Assembly: GCF_029946505.1 (NCBI RefSeq)
Contig: NZ_JARZHG010000003.1
Span: forward strand, 372,001-436,000
Source: Polyangium sp. y55x31
GTDB lineage: Bacteria; Myxococcota_A; Polyangia; Polyangiales; Polyangiaceae
DNA length: 64,000 nt
Direction: 5' to 3'
A model generated the notes under the pieces. That model ran no database searches, was not told the DNA's origin, and saw nothing but the letters and a program-made list of their open reading frames with translations. Positions within the stretch are counted from its first letter, which is position 1. Each line of letters opens with the position of its first letter. Shown one piece after another: positions 31,901-39,088 of this stretch. The position numbers and the translations under genes were made by a program.

Positions 31901-32993
31901 GCAGGAGATGCGAGCCGCAGGTATTGGCGAGGTCGAGCCTCCACGGGCTCCCCCACCCGATCCTGCGCGTGTCCTGGAGACATTGCGGCAGGCAGGCGTA
32001 GCCGAGGAGCAGATCGCCGAGATGGCCGCGCTCCTCGCCCCCGAGCCCGCGAATGACCAGGCTACACCTGAGACCACGCTCCGCGCCCGCGTGATCGCCA
32101 TGCTCGACACGGATGAGCTCCTCGATGGAATGGAGCTCGGAGGCGCGGATCTCTCCGGCCTCGATTTCTCGAATCGATCCTTGATCGGCGCCGACCTGCG
32201 CGGCGCGATTCTTCGCGGCTGCCGGTTCGTCGCGGCCGATCTCACCGAGGCCTTGCTCTCCGGCTCGGATCTCGCGGGCGCCTGTCTCGACGGCGCCGAG
32301 CTTCAGGCTGCCGACCTGACGGAGGCGTGCCTCGAGGACGCGACCCTGAAAGGGGCGAAGGTCGAGGGCGCCGACCTGTCGAATGCCCGCGGCGCGCGGG
32401 CTCGTCTCGACGGCATTCGCGGAGAAGGAGCCATCTTCGCAGGGGGAACCTGGGAAGGAGCAAGGTTCGATGGGGCCCTGCTCCCCAAGGCCGACTTCAC
32501 CGGGGCGTCGATATCGAACGCCGTGTTCAATGGCGCCGATCTCTCCGACGTGACGCTCTACGACGCGCGCGGCGCCTCGGTCCTGTTCGAGGAGGCGCGC
32601 ATGAACGACGCGCGCGGCGATGGCGCCGAGCTATCGCGCGCGAAATTCCGCAAGGCGATGGCCGCGGGCTCGTCGTGGGAGAACGCGAAGCTCGACGAGT
32701 CGTCCTTCATCGGCGCGAGCCTCGTGTCTTCGAATTTCCTCCGTGCGTCGTGTCGGCGCGGGAGTTTTTCGGGCGCCGACATGAAGGAGGCGAACTTGCG
32801 CCGCGCCAAGCTGGAAAAGACGACGTTCCTCGGTGCGAACCTCATGGAAGCGAGCCTCGAACGCGCGGATCTCTCCGGCGCCGATCTCCGCAAATGCAAC
32901 CTCCACGGCGCCGAGACGTGGAAGGCAAAGCTCGACGGGGCCGATCTCGACTTTGCCATCGTGACGCAGACCAAGCTCGGGAGGCGCGCATGA
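28941..32993 (+). CDS. T6SS-associated protein: two DUF2169 domains, motif linker, pentapeptide repeats
   Basis: 1350 residues, GTG start. Residues about 15-345 and 610-905 are DUF2169 domains (VVVKATFALV, YAPPGKPATSAGARV, PLVYERALLDPEANPVG; VMVKATCAIV, YAPSGKGTACEVSFRF, GWERAYGGPGMEDNPLGVG), found beside vgrG genes in many Proteobacteria. Between them (about 345-595) a Pro/Ala-rich linker carries five copies of an acidic-F-A-x-T-x-x-L motif, four followed by LPF. Residues about 940-1030 are a Glu/Ala-rich probable coiled coil. Residues about 1060-1350 are pentapeptide repeats (AxLxx-type). DUF2169 proteins are thought to help load spike-linked effectors. Its stop overlaps the next start as ATGA. 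First gene of the spike cassette. Confidence 0.88.
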   Translation: MTTDQRPWPVHLVGAGKVPVSTGAVLWRSQGATDARLTVVVKATFALVREGVVTARAPDALVLHDVHHAGDPRFSLAAASDLAPYRAGAEVLVVGHAYAPPGKPATSAGARVVLHRDGQVLVQKTIDIHGDRRVDRSGRMEEPVPFQRMPLVYERALLDPEANPVGLHPAHGHAPNLVDPRDPARVACFGPIAPTWPCRSKLLRGLAPRNASGVRLELPPHFGFEYFYTAPPDQRTSFLRGDETIQLGGMHPALPVLRTCLPGIRARACIYRGASTGQPLDLFADTLIIDTDRQVCSLVFRSNVAVTDAELPTIVVAAGLEPYGEPLEFPERLPTVTTTHDVDDADFAETRTLVRSAPSTKSPPEAAPGPLPEDDEERFAGTIMLGQGGSAKGPALPFHSNPRVAPTSPPQKPPPPAPPQRSASTDEEFAETKDLTALANVAKGASLPFKGVAALPNPVVETPAKPPLVPRPSAAPLPRQAEPGDEERFAGTYILPRGGPPAPKEPALPFVPGSGAAALPPALPRAPRIVIEDDEERWSGTLDLTEEAQQSRGPVLPFITAPPPPPPPDAPPPPPEIPRRSGDTIPTFGEARLAVATSPWQVRPPRDSITVMVKATCAIVPGSAAVLLSEPDFPTGDLHQDDDPQKGLLYASDISIFKPKADVTLAGRAYAPSGKGTACEVSFRFGRGKNAFARRLAVFGDRYWEKSVVTLAPTAPRSFDSIPLGWERAYGGPGMEDNPLGVGHGAAEGPDGIARLPNFEDPERLIKGPSDRPRPAGLGPIPALWKQRWSKLGTYDARWLERRWPYFPEDFDWTYFQAAPAGQQLDHLAGDEPFDIRGMRKDHPRLEGTLPAMRARCFYQRTEEAGGQFGEVRLVLDTVHFDVEAMKIQLVWRGLLEVEDDDAPEIAALFAFAEPLAEPSISLGDAREAFLRALRAEDEDGAEEQPEGEPEVIEFPSAPEHDPEEAAAQAKLAALLAEAEQRTAKITQEMRAAGIGEVEPPRAPPPDPARVLETLRQAGVAEEQIAEMAALLAPEPANDQATPETTLRARVIAMLDTDELLDGMELGGADLSGLDFSNRSLIGADLRGAILRGCRFVAADLTEALLSGSDLAGACLDGAELQAADLTEACLEDATLKGAKVEGADLSNARGARARLDGIRGEGAIFAGGTWEGARFDGALLPKADFTGASISNAVFNGADLSDVTLYDARGASVLFEEARMNDARGDGAELSRAKFRKAMAAGSSWENAKLDESSFIGASLVSSNFLRASCRRGSFSGADMKEANLRRAKLEKTTFLGANLMEASLERADLSGADLRKCNLHGAETWKAKLDGADLDFAIVTQTKLGRRA

Positions 32994-34906
32994 TCCGAAC
33001 ACGCGAAGCATTCGAGGCGCGTGCCGCTTCCGGCGGCTCGTTCGCGGGCGAGGTGATCGAAGGCGTTTGCCTCGATGGGTTCTCCGGAGAGAACCTCGAT
33101 TTCAGCCGCGCCGAGTTTCGCGCCGCGAGCGCGCGTGGTGCCAGATTCGAGCGGTGCATTTTCACGGGCGCGAGGCTCGTTCACGTGGACTTCTCGGGTG
33201 CTCTGCTGCGCGGAGCGAATGCATCGGGGCTCGTGGCGACGACGCCGGAAGGCGGAATTCCCAATGTGCTCGAGGGTATCAACCTCTCCGGTGCGGTGCT
33301 CTCGCAAGCGAGCTTTGCCGCGGCAAACTGCGAAGGGGCGGACTTCTCCGGCGCCGTCTTGACCGGCGCGACCTTCGAGGGCGCGAGTGCGGCGGGAGCG
33401 AACCTATCGGGCGCGCTGCTCAATGGCGCGAAGCTCGCGGGCATGAACCTCGGAGGGGCGAACCTCGACGGCGCAGTGCTTGCGGGGGTCGATCTGAGCC
33501 ACGCTGACCTTCGGAATGCGTCCCTCTCGGACGTGGACCTGAGCGAGACAATCCTGGGCGGCGCGAGCTTCCTTGGCGCGCGTTTGCCCAGGGCGACGAT
33601 TCCCACGCTCGACTTCCGCGCCCACGGGCCGCCCGCGGATCTCACGGGGACAAACGCTCCGGGCGTGCGGCTCGATGGCCTCGATCTGCGGAGCACCGTG
33701 CTCGTGGGCACGAACCTCGAAGGCGCGTGTCTGGAGAATGCGTGGCTCGAAGGGGCAAACCTCGAAGGCGCTCGGCTCTCGGGTGCTTCAATGGCAAACA
33801 TCCGGCTGGGAAAAGCCAACCTGACTCGGGCTTGCCTCGACCGCGCCGATCTCTCGCGAGGCGATCTGCGTGGAGCCATTCTCTCGGGCGCAGACCTCGC
33901 GGACGCCAGGCTCGCAGGCGCGAACCTCGACGGGGCCCGTCTCGACGGCGTGTCGTGGCAGGGAACGGATCTGTCAGGCGCCTCGTTCGGATCGACGCCG
34001 CTCGCCGGTGGCCATTTCGCAGGGGCGCGGTTCGGCTCGGCCAAACTCGACGGACTCGACATGTCGAGATGTGATCTGCGCGGCGCCTCGCTGGCCGGAG
34101 CTTCTCTCGTTGGGGCGAACCTCGAGGGGTCGGACCTCGGAGAAGCCGATCTGGGCGGGTGTGACTTGCGGCGGGCCAAGCTCGCCGAGGCCTTGCTCGA
34201 GCGGACGCGGCTCGACGGCGCGGTCCTCGCGTCCGTCGATTTGACGCAGGCCGTGGTGGACGGGTGCTCGCTCGACGGCGCCGACCTCACGGGAGCGCGC
34301 ATCGAGGGCGCGGTGCTCACAGGCGTCGATCTCACGCGCGCGCGGGTCCAAGGGGCGCATATCGTGCGCACGTTGCTTGACGCGTCGCGGTGTGACGGCG
34401 TCGATTTTCGCGGATGCGTCCTCTCGGATTCCACGTTCGAGGGAGCTTCCCTGGAGGGAGCCAATCTCACGTCGGTCGTCATGACGAATGCTGGGTTCGC
34501 CGGGGCGAATTTACGTCGCGCGAAGATGATACGAATCGACGCGAAGGGAGCCAACCTGCGCGGCGCGACCCTCGACGAGGCGGACCTGCGCGAGGCGATG
34601 CTGGAGGACGCGTGTATCGAGGAGGCGACGATGCGCAAAGCAAAGCTCGACGGCGCCCGGCTCGCGGAAGCGCGGTTCGTCCGGGCGGATCTGCGCGGCG
34701 CGACGTTTCGGGGCGCAAAGATGAGGTTCTGTGATCTGTCGCATGCGCGAGCCGAGCTTTGCGATTTCTCGGACGCGGATCTGGAGAGTTCGAAGATGCA
34801 CCGAACGGCGCGAGACGGGGCGATCCTGCGAGGTGCGAGCACGGCGCGGAGCGAAGGAACGGACGCGGAGCGGGCGCGGGCCGAGGATTTCAAGGCAGGT
34901 GCGTGA
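32990..34906 (+). CDS. pentapeptide repeat protein of the spike cassette
   Basis: 638 residues, ATG overlapping the previous stop (ATGA). Apart from a short N-terminal part (MIRTREAFEARAASGGSF) and a tail, the whole protein is pentapeptide repeats (A-[DN]-L-x-x style, for example GANLSGALLNGAKLAGMNLG), about 110 coils, which fold into a right-handed quadrilateral beta-helix. One interruption occurs at about 200-225 (TIPTLDFRAHGPPADLTG). In T6SS cassettes such proteins accompany DUF2169 and may be adaptors or cargo. Coupled translation suggests a defined ratio with the upstream protein. No enzymatic domain is visible. Confidence 0.88.
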   Translation: MIRTREAFEARAASGGSFAGEVIEGVCLDGFSGENLDFSRAEFRAASARGARFERCIFTGARLVHVDFSGALLRGANASGLVATTPEGGIPNVLEGINLSGAVLSQASFAAANCEGADFSGAVLTGATFEGASAAGANLSGALLNGAKLAGMNLGGANLDGAVLAGVDLSHADLRNASLSDVDLSETILGGASFLGARLPRATIPTLDFRAHGPPADLTGTNAPGVRLDGLDLRSTVLVGTNLEGACLENAWLEGANLEGARLSGASMANIRLGKANLTRACLDRADLSRGDLRGAILSGADLADARLAGANLDGARLDGVSWQGTDLSGASFGSTPLAGGHFAGARFGSAKLDGLDMSRCDLRGASLAGASLVGANLEGSDLGEADLGGCDLRRAKLAEALLERTRLDGAVLASVDLTQAVVDGCSLDGADLTGARIEGAVLTGVDLTRARVQGAHIVRTLLDASRCDGVDFRGCVLSDSTFEGASLEGANLTSVVMTNAGFAGANLRRAKMIRIDAKGANLRGATLDEADLREAMLEDACIEEATMRKAKLDGARLAEARFVRADLRGATFRGAKMRFCDLSHARAELCDFSDADLESSKMHRTARDGAILRGASTARSEGTDAERARAEDFKAGA

Positions 34907-34912
34907 GGAGCC

Positions 34913-35596
34913 ATGAGCACGACGAACGAGAGCACGGCAGAGGTTTGGCGCGACAGTGACGACGAGGCGGAGGCCGTGCCTTCGGGCGTGGTCACGCGAA
35001 AGTTATTGCGATCATCGGACGGCGCATTCGTGGAGCAACGCGGCGACGCGCTCGAGCTGCGCGATGTCGAGGGGCGGCTCCTCGTGCGGTACGAGAATGG
35101 AACGGCCGAGATCGCGGCGCCCGCGGGGGATCTTGTTTTCTCGGCGCCTGCCGGGCGCGTGGTGATGCGCGCGGGGACGGACGTGACCATCGAGGCGGCG
35201 CGGGATCTCACGCAACGAGCGACGCGCCTCGTGGAGACGTCTTCCGGGGGCACGATGTGGTCTGTCACGCCAAACGGCGCGAGGCTACGCGCGGATCGGG
35301 CGGAGCTCGAGGCGAAGACCAGCCATTTCGTGACGGGCGCGGCGACGGTGGTGGCGCAACACCTCGTGACGACGGCGCAGCGGATCGCGACGAGCGCAGA
35401 GAAGTACGAGCTCTCGGCGACGAAGCTCGTGGAGACGACGCGGGACGCATTCCGCGAGGTCGCGGATCTGGCGGAGACGAAGATTGGGAGGGCGCGCACG
35501 CTCGTGCGCGGCGCATTTTTGCTGCGGGCGAAGCGGACGCAGCTCGTCTCGAAGGAAGAGACGAAGGTGGACGGCAAGAAGGTGCTGCTCGGCTGA
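34913..35596 (+). CDS. DUF3540 protein of T6SS spike cassette
   Basis: 227 residues. The region from about 55 to 227 has the short alternating strands of DUF3540 (VEGRLLVRYENGTAEIAAPAG, APAGRVVMRAGTDVTIEAARD), ending in KVDGKKVLLG. The repeats resemble the VgrG/gp5 C-terminal beta-helix, so the protein may add to the spike. A GAGGAG ribosome site lies within the end of the previous gene, six bases between stop and start. Confidence 0.88.
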   Translation: MSTTNESTAEVWRDSDDEAEAVPSGVVTRKLLRSSDGAFVEQRGDALELRDVEGRLLVRYENGTAEIAAPAGDLVFSAPAGRVVMRAGTDVTIEAARDLTQRATRLVETSSGGTMWSVTPNGARLRADRAELEAKTSHFVTGAATVVAQHLVTTAQRIATSAEKYELSATKLVETTRDAFREVADLAETKIGRARTLVRGAFLLRAKRTQLVSKEETKVDGKKVLLG

Positions 35597-35612
35597 GCGA
35601 GGAGAGCGAACG

Positions 35613-36017
35613 ATGCACATCCCCGGATCCAGCAAAAAAGGGGGACAAACCTTTGCGTTCCCCGACGCCTGCAAGACGCCGCCGGCGCCCGGCGTGCCCG
35701 TCCCGTATCCGAATTTCGGCAGCGTGTCGAGCACGGACAAGACGATCAACGTCGTCCTCATCGAAAACAAGGAAACGGTGGTCCTCTCGTCGAAGATCCC
35801 GAACTCGAGCGGCGACGAGTCGGGCGTGCTCAAGGGGCTCGTATCGAATACGCAGAAGAGCTCGGTCAAGTTCAAGACGGGGAGCCCCAAGGTGTATGCG
35901 AAAGGGAAGAAGGTGGTGCACCACCTGTCGACCACCTCGCAGAATGGATCGAACTCGAACGCGCCGGTGGGCAGCCAGGTGAAGCCTTCGCAGACGAAGG
36001 TGCTCGTGGCGATGTGA
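35613..36017 (+). CDS. DUF4150 PAAR-like spike-tip protein
   Basis: 134 residues. PDACKTPPAPGVPVPYPNFG, TINVVLIENKETVVLSSKIPNSS and SGDESG match the DUF4150/Tox-PAAR-like family, which caps the VgrG spike and often links it to effectors. There is no C-terminal extension, so any toxin must be a separate protein. A GAGGAGA site lies upstream of the ATG at 35613. Confidence 0.9.
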   Translation: MHIPGSSKKGGQTFAFPDACKTPPAPGVPVPYPNFGSVSSTDKTINVVLIENKETVVLSSKIPNSSGDESGVLKGLVSNTQKSSVKFKTGSPKVYAKGKKVVHHLSTTSQNGSNSNAPVGSQVKPSQTKVLVAM

Positions 36018-36039
36018 CCTCGAGGAAGGATGACTCCAG

Positions 36040-37530
36040 ATGACGGAAGACAAACGACTCGAAGGCGTCGAGCTTTCGTTCGTATCCGGGGGGCTCGACG
36101 ATCGTACGGTCGAGCTGCACGGTGTATGGGGAAAGGAACGGCTCTCACGGCTTTTCGAGTTCGAGCTGCTGCTCGCGAGCCCCGAGGGGCCTCTCACGGA
36201 CGACGAGCTGGACTCTCTTTTGCGCACGCCTTGTGCCATCTCGATGGGGCCCAAGGACGGAGACGTGGTGCACGGGATCCTCGAGCGAATCGAGATGCTC
36301 GACGCTGCGCGTGGCGTCGCGGCACGTTACATCGCCAGGATGGTGCCGTCCGTGTGGCTCTTGACGCTGGGGGCCAGCAACCGGGTCTTCCAGGACGTGA
36401 ATGTGCCGGAGCTCGTCGAGGCGGTGCTCGTCGAGTATGGCCTGACGAAGGGCGAGGACTTCGACATCCTCGTGAGCGGCAAGAGCCCGAAGCGGGAGTA
36501 CATCGTTCAGTACGAGGAGAGTGACTGGGACTTCGTGCAGCGATGGCTCGAGCACGAAGGGTTCTTCTACTGGTTCGAGCACGGCGAGGAGGGGGAGAAG
36601 CTCATCATCGCCGATGCGAACGAAGACGCGACGCCCATCGAGGATCCCAGGAAGCTGAGCTACCGCGAGCGGAACAACCTGTCGACGGGTGGGCTTCCAA
36701 CGATATGGGATTGGGGGCTCGTGCAGCGCCGGATCCCGGCGCGTATGGCCGTGGTAGATTACAATTACCGCACGCCGGCGGTCACGCTCGCCGCCAAGGT
36801 GGACATCGACACGAACCGGGGCTTCGGGAGCGTGTTCTCGTACGGCGAGCATTTCAAGACCGTGGCTGAGGGGAAGGCAATCGCGAAGCTACGCGCGGAG
36901 CGGATCCTGGCGGAGCGGCGGACGTATTCTGCGCGCACGGATTGTGCACGGTTTCGCGTGGGGCACACCTTCGAGCTTCTCGATCATCATGACGACGCGA
37001 ACGACGGAAAGTACCTCGTGACGTCGATCGAGCATCGCGTCGGCTATCCCGTGCGCGCGAACGAGGAGGAACAGCCGAAGGCGAAGACGCGCTACGTGGC
37101 GCATTTCGAGGCGATTCCGCTCGACGTGCCATTCCGGCCGGAACGGGTGACGCCCTGGCCCAGCATTCACGGGGTGCTGCACGCGCACATCGCCGCGGAT
37201 ACGGAGGGCGAGACGGCCCAGATCGATGATCAGGGGCGCTACAGGGTGCGGCTCCCGTTCGATGCGAGCGGGCGCCGGGGAACCAAGGCGTCTCGATGGA
37301 TCCGGATGGCGCAGCCGTACAGCGGATCCGGATACGGGACGCATTTCCCGCTGCACAAGGGGGCGGAGGTGTTGATCGCACACGTGGATGGAGATCCGGA
37401 TCGGCCGATCATCATGGGCTCGGTGCCGAACCCGCACACGTTGAGCCCGTCCACGTCGAGCAACGCCACGCAATCGGTGATCCAAACCCATTCGGGGATC
37501 CGGGTCGAGATGGAAGATCGACAGGGGTGA
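36040..37530 (+). CDS. vgrG: type VI secretion spike protein VgrG
   Basis: 496 residues. The gp27-like part (about 10-380) includes LHGVWGKERLSRLFEFELLL, FQDVNVPELVEAVL, YIVQYEESDWDFVQRWLEHEGFFYWF and the VTSIEHRVGY end. It is followed by the OB-fold (about 390-475) with RYRVRLPFD, RWIRMAQPYSGSGYGTHFPL and EVLIAHVDGDPDRPIIMGSVPNP. The protein stops just after the OB fold, so the long gp5-type beta-helix needle is missing; the following gene encodes a candidate for it. AGGAAGGA precedes the ATG. No evolved C-terminal toxin domain. Confidence 0.94.
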   Translation: MTEDKRLEGVELSFVSGGLDDRTVELHGVWGKERLSRLFEFELLLASPEGPLTDDELDSLLRTPCAISMGPKDGDVVHGILERIEMLDAARGVAARYIARMVPSVWLLTLGASNRVFQDVNVPELVEAVLVEYGLTKGEDFDILVSGKSPKREYIVQYEESDWDFVQRWLEHEGFFYWFEHGEEGEKLIIADANEDATPIEDPRKLSYRERNNLSTGGLPTIWDWGLVQRRIPARMAVVDYNYRTPAVTLAAKVDIDTNRGFGSVFSYGEHFKTVAEGKAIAKLRAERILAERRTYSARTDCARFRVGHTFELLDHHDDANDGKYLVTSIEHRVGYPVRANEEEQPKAKTRYVAHFEAIPLDVPFRPERVTPWPSIHGVLHAHIAADTEGETAQIDDQGRYRVRLPFDASGRRGTKASRWIRMAQPYSGSGYGTHFPLHKGAEVLIAHVDGDPDRPIIMGSVPNPHTLSPSTSSNATQSVIQTHSGIRVEMEDRQG

Positions 37531-37536
37531 TTCCAG

Positions 37537-39000
37537 ATGCCGCCTCGAATCAAGAACAAGATCATCAAGCTGACGGATCCGGAGCTGACCGGGAACATCG
37601 AGACGGATCTGTCGGGGGATGCCCCTGCGACGCCGACGAGCGGGCCGAATCGGTACACGATTTACGTGCCGAGCGACAATGCGACGTTGAGCCTGGGGGA
37701 GGCGTGCGACGCTGATAAGCGGATCAACGAGAAGGGGATCACGGGTCGTACGGATACGCATGTCCATTTCCACGTGACGCAGACGTCGCCGACGATCGTG
37801 TCGCTGGGCGGGCCGGTGACGGCGATGACGAAGAACGAATGCGTCATCGCGAGCCTCGATCCGAAGGTGCCCAAGGAATCGCAAGGGTATTCGATGGTGA
37901 CGGACGCGAATGCGTGGCACGACGCGTACGGCCAGCATTACCTCACCTCGCGGACCGCAGACATCATCATGCGAGCGGCAGGGCACGAGTCACAGTATGC
38001 ACTCGTACAGTCCGATTGCGGTCACGTGGAGATCGGCGCTGGTCAGGACGTCATCATGGGCGCCGGGCGCGACGTCTTCATCCGGGCGCACAGTTCCATG
38101 GAAGGCCACATTGAAACGATGGGGTATGATGCTCCTGTCGCCGGAACGATCAAACAGGAATCCGAGGAATCGTTCCTGGCAAACTGTGTGGAAGCGTTCG
38201 ACTGGATGCAGACGGCGTACGGGGCTCTCCTGTCCGGTTACAAGAACGTGTACAAGGAGCCCATCTGGCACACACCGGGATGGAAGATCAACGCAGCCAA
38301 GGAGGCGGGCACCTTGATCGCGGATCTCGGGAAGCTTGCCCTCGACAAGCTCCGCGCGCAACCGGATGCAAGCGTAGGCAAGGTCGGCGTCTCTGCCGAG
38401 ACGTACGTGACCGTATCGGCCGGGGTTGCCGCGTCGATATACGGCGGTCAAGGCGTGACGATGAAGTCGCCGATTACTGTCGATCTCGTCGGTGGGACGA
38501 CGGGCATGAAGGCACTCGCGTATGCAACGGTCTGGGGCGGACTTCAGAGCGCAGTGAAATCGGCGATCGAAGTCGTTGTCGAGTCCGAGTGGGGCCCGGC
38601 CCGTCTCAGCGGGATGCGTGACGTCACGATTTCATCCGAGTCCAAGGGGGTCAAGGTCGGAGCGAAGACGAACATCCAGCTCGCCGGTGAAGAGCAAGCC
38701 ACGCTTCACGGCGGAAAGCGACTCTACTGTGGCAGCGGAGGCAGCACGGGATACGGGCTCCATGCCAACGCGGACAAACTTCACCTCGGCCGATTTACCC
38801 AGAGCGCCAACTTCAGCAGTCCCGGGCCCGACGACAACAAGAAGCTATTTTTCGACTCCAGCAGGGTGGGGATCCTTCACGGCAAGAGCTCCATTCAGCT
38901 CTACACCACCATCATAAAGATCGACGCCAAGGCGCAGCTCGTGTTGCGCTCGAACAACCATGATGTTCAGGTGAAAGGCAAGAAGATCCGGCTTGGCTGA
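37537..39000 (+). CDS. separate VgrG-like beta-helix spike protein with helical insertion
   Basis: 487 residues, six bases after vgrG. The start (DPELTGNIETDLSGDAP, YVPSDNATLSLGEACDADKR) and the strands DCGHVEIGAGQDVIMGAGRDVFIRAHSS and AETYVTVSAGVAASIYGGQGVTMKSPI resemble the triple-stranded gp5C needle of long VgrGs. A mostly helical, Trp-rich insertion (about 205-285; EAFDWMQTAYGALLSGYKNVYKEP) interrupts it. The C-terminus KVKGKKIRLG (read KGKKIRLG) matches the end of the DUF3540 protein. Likely the needle of a split VgrG; the insertion could bind cargo. This is inference. Confidence 0.75.
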   Translation: MPPRIKNKIIKLTDPELTGNIETDLSGDAPATPTSGPNRYTIYVPSDNATLSLGEACDADKRINEKGITGRTDTHVHFHVTQTSPTIVSLGGPVTAMTKNECVIASLDPKVPKESQGYSMVTDANAWHDAYGQHYLTSRTADIIMRAAGHESQYALVQSDCGHVEIGAGQDVIMGAGRDVFIRAHSSMEGHIETMGYDAPVAGTIKQESEESFLANCVEAFDWMQTAYGALLSGYKNVYKEPIWHTPGWKINAAKEAGTLIADLGKLALDKLRAQPDASVGKVGVSAETYVTVSAGVAASIYGGQGVTMKSPITVDLVGGTTGMKALAYATVWGGLQSAVKSAIEVVVESEWGPARLSGMRDVTISSESKGVKVGAKTNIQLAGEEQATLHGGKRLYCGSGGSTGYGLHANADKLHLGRFTQSANFSSPGPDDNKKLFFDSSRVGILHGKSSIQLYTTIIKIDAKAQLVLRSNNHDVQVKGKKIRLG

Positions 39001-39040
39001 CGATCCGTCACGCACCTCGACGACGCAGTGACCCCTCCCA

Positions 39041-39079
39041 GCAGGAGCATCAAGCCAAGCTCCGGCTCGATGCTCCTGC
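39041..39079. terminator. bidirectional hairpin between convergent operons
   Basis: GCAGGAGCATC (39041-39051) pairs perfectly with GATGCTCCTGC (39069-39079), an 11-base-pair stem with a 17-base loop that itself can pair. It sits 41 bases after the spike-cassette stop and 10 before the stop of the convergent lipoprotein gene. Likely terminates both. Confidence 0.65.
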
Positions 39080-39088
39080 CCCCCCAGC

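Noticed and set aside
33181..35577. A 798-codon minus-strand frame opposite the pentapeptide and DUF3540 genes
   Set aside because: It mirrors the five-codon periodicity of the pentapeptide gene and is almost wholly Ser, Arg, Ala and Pro.
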